A stretch of 64,000 nucleotides of DNA. Origin: Phallus indusiatus (Eukaryota; Basidiomycota; Agaricomycetes; Phallales; Phallaceae). The stretch's first letter is position 1. Every line of letters begins with the position of its first letter. A program made the translations under genes and the position numbers. The notes beneath the pieces were generated by a model, which was not told the origin of the DNA, made no database searches, and saw only the letters and a list, made by a program, of their open reading frames with translations. The stretch is from contig JAQFWX010000031.1 in assembly GCA_027605045.1 (NCBI GenBank), positions 248,001-312,000 of the forward strand, read 5' to 3'. Positions 46,361 to 58,487 of this stretch are shown here, piece after piece.

Positions 46361-47526
46361 TGTGAAAAAGAGAGGAAGAGACGAAAGAAAAGGGCAAAAT
46401 TGGCTCACGTGCCATGCCGCTGTGGCGTGTCACGCTGACGCTGACTCGGCTGTTCCGCCCCACGTGTATTACGTCTTTCACGTTTTTTCAACCATCAAGT
46501 ATGAAGTGCTGCTGCTTCGATTTATACACCTTTAACAACCTTGAGAAATGTCGTCGACGGAATAATGCAGAAGAGTGGACCATATTTTAAGACGGTAGTT
46601 TTACTAACTCCGACTCGGACTCCGTATTGAGAAAAACCTGTACGTTGACTCTTTTGTTTTGTTTGTCGCCACTAACAACTCAGTAAATATAATTCTTAAG
46701 ACGAGCATTACCTAGTGTTTCAAAGGCTTGACTCTGAACGTCGGACGGAACTCAATCTTTAGTGCATTCTGCTACGTACGTCGTATACATACGTACATCA
46801 AGTACTCAAACTTTGCCTAATCCACTTGAAACAACTGATGGACGTAAAGAACTCCTCAGCCCACTCGTAACTGGAGAAATCCTCCGTTGAGAGAATCCAA
46901 CAAAGCGGGTACATACGAGCTCTCAGATCTCAGCACCAGAAGCCTTGGGTCCCTGACACGTCGACCTAATAGGTCCTGAAGTGCTTGAACTTTGGACTTT
47001 ACTAAAGCAAGATACTTTCAACACGGACTCAAATAACACCCGCGACAAATATCGTGCACGACAAGTCCCCCGTTGACCAACGCCATGGTTTCCTCGAATT
47101 TTCTCCTCGAGGCACGACTTAAAAAATAGATACGCAAATACCCCTTGGTCCCGCTCCTGTACCTGCTTCAGAGAGCCCATTGCTTTTTCAATGGCATTGA
47201 GATTGGAACGATATTTCTTCCAAGTGTGTATTCAATGTTCCTCCGAAGTTCGGCTTTGAAGAGACTGTCTCCAGTTCGCATAAAAGTTGCTCAATACGAC
47301 GATAGTTGGGATTTCAAACGGCACAACTCTCCTAAAGCAGCCTTCTACATTTGGTGAGGTATATAATTCAAGGCTGCGACGTGCTTGACTCAGTCTGCTC
47401 TTAGATTTGGCTTAGCTCTACAGGCGTTATATACCACCACCTACCATCACCTCCTTATCATCTCCGTCTGTCCCAACCAACATGTTTATTATTTGACCAG
47501 CATTCTTAATGTTTATACAGAGCACA

Positions 47527-47870
47527 ATGTACATCCCCAAACCTTCAGTGAAATCATCACCGCCGCAACACTCGCAAGCGCAGGAATAGTAGACATAACC
47601 TTCTTCAGCTCCCATTTCTGCAGCTAGAACAGCATAACCATGGCCGAATTTAAATTAAACCCCGACGGAAACAGTGAGTGCATCTCGTGGGCTTCCAAGT
47701 CTTTCAATCTCCCAGTACAAGCTTCGGGATGCTCGACTGTTACTTTCCATACGGATAATGCGTGCACTACGCCTACGGCTACGGATATTATGGACGAGAA
47801 TGGGAATTGGGATGCTGGGTGTCAGACTTTTGAGTTCCCGATTAATTCTTTCAATATTCAACGCGATTGA
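47527..47870 (+). pseudogene. Broken copy of the small secreted protein
   Basis: Matches 14179-14523. One base is missing after the fourth codon (CCCCAAACC for CCCCCAAATC), which destroys the signal-peptide frame, and TGCAGCTAG replaces TGCAACCAG, giving a stop near codon 33. The C-terminal half is still open from an internal ATG at 47640, but without a signal peptide. The last Cys is also lost (QRD for QCD). Confidence 0.85.
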
Positions 47871-49420
47871 GAAGTTTTCTTTTTTTTTCGTCGTCGTGTA
47901 CTTTTAATTCTAATTTTGGTTGTAGTTTCTCTACACTCGTCACCTAAAGATTGAATGTTTGATATCCTATTTTTGAAGGCCGGATATATTACATCACTGA
48001 CGACGAAAAATGGTGATTTATGTAATTTTATTGTAATATTTTATTCGCATAGGAAATAAAAAAAAGGTTCCTCAGGTAAGTCAGTTTGTCCGAAGCTTGT
48101 AGTGAGTCTACTAGTGATGATGAAATTTCAAGTCTATATTATACTATGCATCCACTGAAGTTTGAGCTGGCCTTGGCGTTCAGACGGGAATCTTTCCATG
48201 ACTTCTCAATCAAAGCTCTGAAGTGATGAAGTCACCGAGTCTGTGAGTCACTCCGTTTTGTGTAAACGGTCCATCGGGTTCTAAAACTGGAAGCCCCGCT
48301 GTACGTTCACTTCAAAAACCGTTTGCCCATCGTTTCAGAGTGTTTATGTTTGATTACTCTACATAATAATAAATTAATAAATATGTCAACATTTTGTTTG
48401 CAACAATCGGCCCTTGACCGTTAGGGTTCGGGGTGTGAAACGGACAGCAAACCAATGCCAACAAGACGGCCGAAGTCGTTTATTACGTTAATGTCAGAGT
48501 ATTGACGAGATATTACTGAGTAGATAAGGCTATTAAAAAATCAATAACGAGTCAATTACTGACGAAATATAGTGGATCGGGTAGACAAAGTCGACCCGTG
48601 ACGGAAATTAAACGAGCCCATTGTATTGACATTCATTGGAAGCTACGAGACTCGGATCCATTCATTTGTATTGCGATGAGCGACTATCGCAGTCATAAGT
48701 GAGAATATACGAATCAGAGATCTAGAAGTGCGTGGAACATGAAACACTCACGACCGAAACAAGATCATGATGAGCGGACTCGAAGACTCATCAGACAACA
48801 TTCCCGTATTCGCGGGAATTGTGTGGTATTTATTTAAATTTACAATTTCGGGACTCTCCCAAGGTCTACGGTCAACAGTCAATTAATACAACCCAGGTAT
48901 GTATAGTAAAATTGTTGTCTGCATGGAAAACGTGTCCAACGAATTTGAAGGCGCACACCGCTCTACTTCCATCAAAGAAAGCATGCGACTGTGCCGTGTG
49001 TATCAATAAACTGTCAAACTAGTTGTAGTCTAACTGATTGCCCGACGAAATCTTTCTGCGAAATCCTATGGGAGAATGTCATGGACATGAGAATGTGTAG
49101 AGAAACATGAAGTATCAATAAATTTCGAACCGATAGTTTTTATACAATATGTTGAAATGCTAATGCCAACCTATTAATCCTGGAACATTGCTTTACACGT
49201 CAGTCCAAATTGATTATACATATACAACATATACAGAGCAGCCGAAGCCGAGTCATCGGAAATCAGCTGAGCCATTCAGTGCACCATACTGCCCAAATAA
49301 TGCACTCAGTTTCTGCAGATAAAGAGTTGGAGCATAGAGCATATAAAATCAGAGGGGGGTCTATTCTTACCTCAATACGCATACACCTCCTTCCCTCCCA
49401 AGTGTGATTCAAGTTTAATT
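47871..49420 (+). promoter_or_regulatory. Upstream region of OMT G
   Basis: Repeats the region before OMT B (18400-19500) and the region after the secreted protein at 14.6-15.0 kb. No gene supported. Confidence 0.55.
49342..49348 (+). promoter_or_regulatory. TATA box of OMT G
   Basis: TATAAAA 79 bases before the ATG, in context GAGCATATAAAATCAGAG. Confidence 0.65.
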
Positions 49421-51495
49421 ATGAACTCCTCTGGTGACTCTCAAGCTCTCGCATTGGCTAAACTAATATACGACACAACCGGTAAAATTATCCAAGAGCA
49501 CAATACCGCGGGCCATTCTCTCCCGTCCCTCGATTCCACTGCTCCAGGTCCTCTTGATGCACAAGGAGAGTCTGCCGAACTCGCTCGATACATAGCTATA
49601 ATTGAAGGAGCATGTGCTCAACTTAGTATGATGATCCATAAACCTGGACATGTCGTCATAAACGTGAGCTTTCCTTTGTACGTTTTGTCTACGAAGCCAA
49701 ATGACGCACGGTTTGTGTTAACAGAAAGCTTTCAATGTCAGTTCGTGACAAATAATTAGAGGTCTTGCTATGATAGCATACTATATTGACATGATTGGAA
49801 GTTGATAGAAGTTTCTTGCATTAAGGTTGTCGTTGATGCCAAAGTTGCTGACAACCTACTTGATAAACCTGATGGGTTGCATATCAATGAATTAGCGGCC
49901 AAGTGTGGACGGGACCCGAGCAAGCTCGGGCGAGTTTTGCGTCTGCTTGCAACAGCCCATTGCTTTAGAGAACGTAAGTTTCAAGTTCATACCTTCATTG
50001 TATGCACCTGAGTTGATTCCGGTCATCGAACAGTGGGTCCAGATGTGTTCGCAAACAATCGTATCAGTGTCCAATTGTGTACCAACAACCCATCAGGAAG
50101 CTATGCCGGGGTTTTGTACGTAACCGTCTCGATTTGAGAATGGCCTTTTTATTATGATATAGAGTCGACGAGGTGCTCGCTTCAAGCGTGTATTTGAGCG
50201 AAACCCTTTCGGATCCAGAATTTGGGTCATCTCTATCTCCAGATCATACCACGTTTCGCAGAGCTCATGGAACATCTTACTTTGAATTTTATTCTGTGGT
50301 GAGAAATCTCTTAAAGACCAATCATTGCATTCTAGATTAACCGATTTACAATCAGCCCGCTAATATTGACCGTCATGAGGTAAGTAGACTAGCCTGTTAT
50401 TTAATTGAAAAGAAGCCGTCACTTTCAAACAAATTCACTACTAGCGATTTGCTCGAGGAATGATTGGCCTAGCAGAAAAGGTGGGAAAACTGTTATTGCC
50501 TACAGGTAACGGGACTGTTTGCGAATAAATCATTCTTACCTATTACCTACGTATAAGCAATTCCTTGGGGACTTGCACCCGAAGGTTCTATCATATGTGA
50601 CATAGGTGGTGGAAATGGTCATATAACCCTTCAATTAGCCAAGCAGTATCCCAATCTTCGGGTAATCGTTCAAGATCTTCCCCATGTCATTGAGCAAGCA
50701 AAGCAGGTAAATGTTTCACGGGTCATCGACCTCATTCTGGAAAAAAGTCCTAACATGTGAATAGCTTTGGACACAAACGTTCGCTGAAGCGATTGAAAAT
50801 CAACGTGTCCAATTCGTAGAATATGACTTCTTCAAAGACTCACCTTCGCCAAACTGCAAGTTCTATTTTGTGAGTCTCAAAGCATTCAGAGATTATTTCA
50901 TGGAAAATGACAGTTTTCCTTAGATGCGGTATATCTTGTGAATACATAGCTTTTTTTTTAAAAAAAAAATTATCTCACCACTTTCTTTCTTTCTTTGCAG
51001 ACATGACTGGCCAGACTCCGACTGCCTAAAAATACTGTCAAATATTCGCAAAGTGATGTCACCAGATTCTTCATTACTCATCAGTATGTTACTCTATTAC
51101 CTAGCATGGGACATCATTTAAATCCGTCATTAGACGAATTTGTTCTGCAGCCTGCTTTCCGAGAAAGCACAATGACGGAAAAGGATGTTGACCAGGTAAA
51201 TATATAGTATTGTAGTAGGATCTGATAAAACCTGTGGATCAGGCTCCGGAACCCATGCTAAATAATTATGGACAAGGCGGAATTCAGCCGTATCAATTGG
51301 ACATAACAATGATGATGATGTTTAACAGTCAAGAACGAACTCTCCAGCAATTTATTTCGCTTACGTTAGTGCATTTTTTTTCATTTGATAGTCTCTCTTT
51401 GACAGAATGAAATCTATAGAGCGCAAGCGGGGTTGAAATATAAGAAAGCTGTAAAGTGTGGCGAAACAGAGATTTTGGAGTTTATCCCGGTTTAA
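49421..51495 (+). CDS. O-methyltransferase copy G (type 2 with type 1-like 3' end), intact
   Basis: Thirteen exons: 49421-49663, 49802-49973, 50034-50115, 50163-50298, 50356-50379, 50445-50505, 50558-50706, 50765-50869, 50924-50937, 51001-51083, 51134-51195, 51243-51364 and 51420-51495, all in frame. Exon 2 reads LIEVSCIKVVVDAKV (type 2). The SAM loop is CDIGGGNGHITLQLAKQ and the catalytic motif LHDWPDSDC is intact. From intron 8 onwards it resembles E instead of B/D: MRYIL in exon 9 and KYKKAVKCGETEILEFIPV at the end, followed by block X. It is therefore probably a recombinant of the two subtypes. It sits 16 kb from the main array because of the segmental duplication. Confidence 0.88.
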
Positions 51496-53119
51496 AAGAA
51501 GGCGGGCGTAACAGCATGACGCGTCTTAATGTGAATTGAATGCCATGTAGTTTAGTTCATTCCTTGAATGGGCGTCGAGATTCTTAGGTCCCTATCATAG
51601 CATGAATGTCGACAAAGAAATGAGACAAAGAAATGAGACAAAGGAAACGAAGACGCTCGCGGATGAAGGCATCGACCGACCTGAATAAAAAATCATAAAA
51701 AGACATAACGCAGAGTTGTAGGTTCGTTACAAGCCGCTTCCGAACCTAGATCCGGTCTGACTTCATCTCTGGTTGCATACTTTCCACCATAATAAGAGGT
51801 TGAACAAGCGCATAGGCAAGGGCGTAGCTACCTCTCTCGTGTTTTGCAACCTGCGCACCCGAAATGTCTTTATCTCAGAAAATACATCAGAAATGAATTA
51901 CTGCGAAGAAGAATGGATGTTGAGTGCACCGGGCAAATATCGCTTCAGCACGTAATGATGGTTTCCAACATAGGAATAATAAGAGTGGTGAGATCCTATC
52001 GTATAGCTTGACTCTTTTTTGAGGATCGCAAAAAGAATGTTAGGCTTGTGCATACGTGTTCAAGTGAACATTTTCAGAGTTATCGTGTACACCATACGTT
52101 GTCCACCGTCATCCGGTGCCTGTCGTTTGAAAGGAGGTGTTTCACGTGACATGTTCAATTCGCGTCACGAAAGGTGTTGCCGATCACAGAAAGAAAACGG
52201 GAAGTTTTGCCGAGCTCGAGAGTCCTCTTCCCTTGAACCTTGAGCTTGAGCTTGAGTACTTGAGTACAATCACTATCATCTCATCCTTTGTCTGATTTAT
52301 TTATCCATAATTTCTGTTCCCATTTTATTGAGAAGAAGACGCAATTGGCCCGAAAAAAAATAATTTGAGGCACCGGTTTTATGTCATATTCGTGTATGTG
52401 ATCACAATTGTGTATTATTATTTGAGGTCTGATTACGACAGTTAACATATGGAGATAATTACCTTGTTGCACGGCTTCCTATATCTTTGAATGTTTACAG
52501 AGTTTGACTCGCACCCATCGATACTTCAAGCTTCAAGCCTTAGGTTGTTGCAAATTTGGAGTCCTGGAATCGCCCCTCTCGATTAGTAAACTATCAAACG
52601 AGACTGGTCTAGAAAACATTATATCTCGAATTATATAAACTGGTGGTCCCGTTCTCGTGCTGAACCTATATCCTTGATTCACCTCCAAGACCGCGACTTT
52701 GTCGCGCTTAACGCTGAACGGCGTCCAATGGTCTTAGTAACCAGCGTTTCAACACCGAAAAACAAAATTGGCAATATAGTTGGGCAAGCATTATTTGGAT
52801 TCAGTAGTTGCATAGTCCGTCAACGGACACCTTCATAGCCCGGTATGCGTTCGGTTAAACTGACGTTGCTGCGTCCCTACTGTACAAGGACAGGGACAAA
52901 TGGCCGTGGACATCAACGGATGAGAAGAACGAGGGAGACTTGGACCACGATACTTATGGACGCTAGTAATGCCGATTGCATAAAAGGGGGTCACTTGTAA
53001 ACGACACCACATCTTACCCCCTATTCACTCTCTGCTCACCAAACAGTCTATTGACAATTCGTCTATCTTTGTTTGCTCTTTTTTTTTTTTGTTTAAACTC
53101 TGGAATTTTATCTACGACA
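51496..53119 (+). other. Block X copy 3 and protease promoter region
   Basis: 51555-52250 repeats block X. 52260-53119 has no supported gene and leads into the aspartic protease, with a CATAAAAGG box near 52979. Confidence 0.5.
51555..52250 (+). repeat. Spacer block X, copy 3
   Basis: Matches 17540-18230 and 33265-34080. It includes a tandem CTTGAG repeat near 52236-52262 and a locally duplicated GACAAAGAAATGA near 51610-51635. Confidence 0.65.
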
Positions 53120-54807
53120 ATGCATATTACTGGCCTACTTGCCTTCATTCTTCTCTCTCAAGCCGCTACTGGTGCGCCGATGACAAGATCAAAACCTCGC
53201 ACGCTAACCGTTCCCATTCATTCTATACATCGTTCCCCGGATAACGCTGGAGATCCCCATACTGTAATTCCTTCTTTGATTCTACTTTGGATAGATATTC
53301 ATGTCTTTTTCAGGTCTATCGGGAAGCCGTGCGAAATGCTCAACGTCGATACAAGCGTATCTTGGGCGTCTTACCATCTCAATCCCTGGAGGTGAATAAA
53401 CGATATAATGCTCCCCTCGATAAATTAGAGGACTTTAATGCTGCAATCCAACAAAGACCTAAGGTTACCAACCTGGACGCAGCCTCCTTGAATGGCTCAA
53501 ACGCAGGCGTGTCGCCTCTCGACATACAAGCTGCCATTAATGGAGGTATCACTGAGCCCACGATGGCAGTTGCATCAAATTCAATTGGATTGGGTATTTT
53601 GGGATCCGATCTTGGCTGTGAGAATACCTTTTGCGTCAATTTTATTTACACTCAACCCTCGTTGCTTTAGACGTTGCGATTGTTGAGATTGGTACTCCTC
53701 CGCGTCCATTTCAAATGCTCATGGATTCTGGCTCGGCAGACTTTTGGGTCGGAAGTGAATCCTGCCAGGCCGAAGGTGGCGGAGGTAAGTACATGTTTGA
53801 GGACCAGACCTTGTTTTATTAATACTGATCATTTGTAGGGTGTGGCAATCATCAATTCCTTGGTCCTCAATCTAGTTCAAGCTTCTTTGGTTCTCAACAA
53901 TCTTTCAATGTGATGTATGGTTCTGGAAACGTTATCGGCAACATGGTTGAGGATAACGTTGTTCTTGGTGGTTTATCGCTTCCACGACACTCTTTCGGTG
54001 TCGCGAATATTGAATCCAGTGGCTTGACCCAAGCCAAGTTCGATGGTATAATGGGCTTAGCTCAATCCGGTCTCTCACAACAAAAACTTCCCACTCCCGT
54101 CGAGTCTCTGGCTTCAGCAGGGTTGATTGAGGAAGCTATCGTCGCATATAAAATCCCACGTTTAGCCGATGGCAAGAACGACGGGGAGATCACGTTCGGA
54201 GGTCTGGACCCTCGCAAATTTCAGAATGATACGCTTGTTCAAGTACCAAACGTTAACCAAAATGGATTCTGGGAAGTAAACCTCGATGCCGTATCGGTAA
54301 ACGGTCAAGACCTTGGTTTTCAAAACCAGACTGCCATTCTTGACACCGGTACTACGTTATTCCTCGCGCCACCAGAGGTATGTGTCTTAACTCTCGTTAT
54401 GTGCTTGGAGATTTACCCTCATTTTCTTTTGTTGTGAATCAGGTCGTGAGTGCGATCCATGCGCAGATTCCCGGAGCGAGTTTGACAACAAGCGGTTTTA
54501 CTGTCCCATGCACGACGAACGCATCTGTGGCACTGACTGTCGGCAACAGAACTTGTATGTTTTATACCTATAAATCTTCATTCTTTGAGTTTACTCTGAT
54601 AATTCGATATATGTAGTCGCAATTAACCCTCATGATGTCGCATTTTTACCCGTCGATCCTAACCAGCCTGATGGCACTTGTACCTCGGGTATCGTAACCA
54701 GCGGTTCTCAGGCTAACCAATGGATAATTGGCGATGTCTTTTTGAAGAATGTTTATTTTGGAACAAATGTTAATGACAACATTGTTTATTTGGCCGGGCT
54801 CGCTTGA
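53120..54807 (+). CDS. Secreted aspartic protease (pepsin family A1)
   Basis: Six exons: 53120-53263, 53314-53617, 53671-53784, 53839-54377, 54443-54554 and 54617-54807. A signal peptide (MHITGLLAFILLSQAATG) is followed by a long propeptide of about 145 residues. The mature enzyme begins around VAIVEIGTPPRPFQ. The first catalytic motif reads MDSGSADFWV and the second ILDTGTTLFLAPP, so both Asp are present. The flap region is VMYGSGNVIGN. The C-terminal strand reads QWIIGDVFLKNVY. Family members digest proteins outside the cell at low pH. All motifs and splice phases are consistent with an intact gene of about 465 residues. Confidence 0.92.
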
Positions 54808-56599
54808 GGGTCTGCACTATCCAACTATCCAACGCGATAGTGAACCCGTCTTTCATAGACGCGTTTCTTAGCATGTGGAGATTTGATGTGAATAGTTATA
54901 AAGTCGCATATATAACAATTTGATTGATAATGAAGCATGTTTCTTAAATAATTACCCTTGGTGATCAATGTAGTGAAATTAATTTCCACATGGCTTGTAG
55001 CGCTATGTTCATCGCAAACCGCAAGACTGAAAAGGAAACAGTGAAAAGAATAGTAAGCGTGAAGAGGTCAAAATGTCTCATAATTCCACACTCGACGGTC
55101 TGGACCAGTCGAGCTTCTTTTGTCGCACCGGTCCGCATATCGGGTCAGATCATATTTCTTCGCTTGTATTTCTCGAATGTGGTCTTTCTGAATATTCGTC
55201 ATACAACCATATTTTATTTTTGCAAGTTATTTGGCTAGATTCAGGTTATTATAATACCTGGGGCGTAGTGCAATCTGTGCATACATCTGCCGTCCGAGTC
55301 GTCTTAGACCAATATTATAACCCCCAACTGTCCAGGATCTAGTAACCGCTACTAGTATACCATATGTAAAATATAGGAGTTCAAGTGGTGTTATTCGCGT
55401 CCATCTCGCTCGGGCTTTAGCCCATTTTGGGCCCAAACTCTATTTCTTGATATTGAGCTACTAGCTCAAAAATAACAACACTTCAGGTCCAGCTGACAGA
55501 ACCATTGATATTTATCCCATCACGTAAAGAATAAATAAGGAAAATTACCCCCAATCGAATTTGATGTTAGATAGATTTGCTTATCATGATGCGCATGCTC
55601 GTATCGGACGGAAGCACCGGTTCTGGCGCTTTTTTTTAAAAAAACGCATCTTGGTTCATTCTGGGAAGTGCGTAAGGATTGATGACAGGATACCAGATAT
55701 GTCAACGGTTTTGTTTGAATTGCCGATTAGTAGTCCCCGCCTGCTAACAGTTAAAGTGCGTTCCAAAACTCTCCGAGTTGTTCGTCGGCGACTGCTTTGT
55801 TTACCTTGTTCTCGTATATCAATAGTTAATTCGTACCCCTAATGTGCCTGAATGGATCATACTTTATGCTCCATAGATGTGCAGGAAGAGCGAATGTATT
55901 CGCTCAATACAGTTCTGATATCGCTTCTGTCTGCATGTGATGATCAACTGCTCTCGGACTATGTGGTATATGGATGACGGCCAAGAGTTTTCCCAGTCAG
56001 GGGTACACAAAATAAAGTTCAGGCAACCAAGTTTTCAATCCTACATATTACGAATGGCAAGAATTTCAAATGAGTGCTAGTCACCTTACATATATGCTAT
56101 GCTTCTGATGCATATCTTACGAGTATAGCCTACCAATCAACAACTTTTCTGGCGCTAGTCCGGTTTATTCCAAAAGATCGCTTCGTTTGTTTCTTTTTTT
56201 TTGCAGTCAAATATTAGTGATCAAAGGCCTTTTTGGTCATTGTAAAAGTCGAAAGACTGTTGAACGAGAGCTTGACTTGAAATAACACTAGTATATTGAA
56301 TTCCGATATCAACGGTTAAATCCAAAGCTAAAGTCAAGTATATTTTTATTTCTCAACTCTATATAGGACAAAGGGAGAGAAATCAGTATTATTAAAAGAT
56401 CAAAACAAGCAGAAAGCACGCATATAAGCGGTAGAGAGTGCCTCGGGTCTATTAGTCCCTGAATGGGCGGGCCCGAGCAAAAGTTGCCTAGATTATTAAT
56501 GTTATCATTATTAAAAGCATGGGATTCCCATAAAAAGCCCGGCTCACAAGTTGTAAACCTCAGAAACCCTACTCTCTACTACGGAGTGCGTTGTTTGCG
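54808..56599. other. Intergenic, nothing recognised
   Basis: About 1.8 kb between two secreted hydrolase genes. Short frames on both strands have no family signature. There is no TIR, LTR or tRNA that I can see. Confidence 0.45.
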
Positions 56600-58487
56600 A
56601 TGGTCAACTTGAGACAGTTCGCACTGTTACTTGCTGGCTATGCCCTCTTTGCTGATGCCACTGCAATACCTACGTCTGGAGATTCTGGAATGCCCACTGT
56701 TGATCTAGGATATTCTGTTTATCAGGGTAAAACGTTGAACAACGGTGTTAACGAATGGCTGGGTATTCGTTTTGCTGCACCGCCAGTTGGAAACCTTCGT
56801 TTCCGCAAGCCAGTACCACCTCAGAATACGACCGGAGTTATACAAGCTAATAGCTTTGGACCCGTATGTTTTGGGTTGACTAATGGAGACAGCCCAAGAT
56901 TTGGCGAGGATTGCTTGTTCCTCAACCTTTGGGGACCGTCCAACTTCACTCGGAAATCATCAAAATCTTCTGTATTTTTCTGGCTGACGGGGGGCGGGTT
57001 TGTAAGAGATGTCAATGCAAATGTTGGTAGCTCCGGGTGGAGTTTCATTCAGTCGCTGACTAACTTTTTCTTAGTACAATGGATCCGTATTAGTCGAAGC
57101 CGCAGACCATGACATGATTTATATTGGGATTAACTATCGTGCTGGCCCTTTCGGTTTTCTGGCAAGCGAAGAAGTCAGTAAAACAGGCGAACTGGATTTG
57201 AACGTTGGCCTCCATGACCAGCTCTTCGCATTGAGATGGATTCAGAAATACATCCATCATGTATGTAAATATCATCTTATGAAATGTGTTCAAAAGTGCT
57301 AACCTTTTTGGAAACAGTTTGGCGGTGACCCTGGTCGAGTCGTGATTGTCGGGGACAGCGCCGGAGCTGGAAGTATTGCTATTCATTTGGTCACTCGCTA
57401 TCACAAGCCTGAAACCTTATTTCACGGCATATTCGGTCTTTCTCCTTTCTTTCCCACACAGTTTCGCCCCGGAGATCTTCAATGGCAATTTGACCTATTT
57501 GCGAACAGAGTCGGATGTGGAAACTTTAATACATCCTCCGCAAAGTTGGCGTGTCTCCGTAGTGAAAATGGTGATATGTTGCAAGCGGGTAATGAAGTAT
57601 CATTCCCATATCCTGGTCGAACCAACAACGCTGTCGTTCCCTACACTCCCTGTATTGACAACGACTTGCTTACTGATTTCCCTCTCAAACTCTTTGCCGA
57701 AGGAAAATACCGTAAACTACCGTCTGTTTTTGGGTGCGTGTTTTTTTAATTCTAACAGGCAGGAGTCAGCTAACTTTGTTGGGAATAAACAGGCACGTAC
57801 AAAATGAAGGATCACTTTTCGCCGTCAATGCTAATACTACTCAAGATATCGCAGGCTTTTTCATGGATAACTTCCCGCAACTGAATTCTACAGATACAGA
57901 CAATATCATCGCCCATTATCCTTTGGAGCCACCAGTTCCTAAGCATGGACCATGGTTCCCTTCTGCTGCGAATGCATACGGCGATACTGTACTCGCATGT
58001 CCTGCTTTAGCTTTATCCAGTTATTTGGCACCGTTTTCGGACACCTGGAATTACAGGTGAGTTAATAAAGACACAACCCCGTTCTCATCCAATTTCCTTC
58101 CTTAGGTATGACGTAGATACACCGTCCCAAGAGGCTGCAGGTATCGACGTTTACCACGAATCTGATTTACCTCCCCTTTATGGACCAAACAATGCTCCGC
58201 TCGCGACTACCCCAGGTCCGGAAGTTTTCAACATGACGCCGATTATCCAAGGATATTACACCAATTTTGTTCGTTTCTTGAATCCTAACGTTCCCAACGG
58301 CAGCGTAAACCAAACTTGGCCTCAGTGGAAACCACCCACATTGGTGGGTACAACTGGGACCCGAATTGTATTTAGCTTGGACCCGAGTCAAGATTTCGCT
58401 CCCGTTGTCGGCTTTGAGCAAGCGTCGGAGGATCAACTGGACCTTTGTGCTTTTTGGAGGACTTTGGAAGACAAGATGGGTCAGTGA
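56600..58487 (+). CDS. Secreted type-B carboxylesterase/lipase (alpha/beta hydrolase)
   Basis: Five exons: 56600-57022, 57075-57260, 57318-57733, 57793-58056 and 58106-58487, about 555 residues, with a signal peptide (LRQFALLLAGYALFADATA). Family landmarks in order: GIRFAAPPVGNLRFRKP, EDCLFLNLW, FFWLTGGGF (oxyanion hole; the usual HGGG is TGGG), YRAGPFGFLAS, GLHDQLFALRWIQKYI, and GDSAGAGS with the nucleophile Ser (GESAGA in most relatives). Cys typical of the type-B fold are present. It hydrolyses esters outside the cell; lipid, sterol ester or plant ester substrates are all possible. The HGGG to TGGG and GES to GDS changes are unusual but both occur around retained core residues. Confidence 0.88.

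Larger units (their letters stand above)
46139..48011. repeat. Segmental duplication, distal copy (pairs with 12686-14645)
   Basis: Same order and orientation as the proximal copy: truncated OXLD1-type gene, spacer and secreted-protein copy, followed by an O-methyltransferase. Copies are about 33.4 kb apart. Confidence 0.85.

Noticed and set aside
55000..55850. Several short frames in the protease-esterase gap
   Set aside because: No signatures, no splice consistency and no repeat match in the window.
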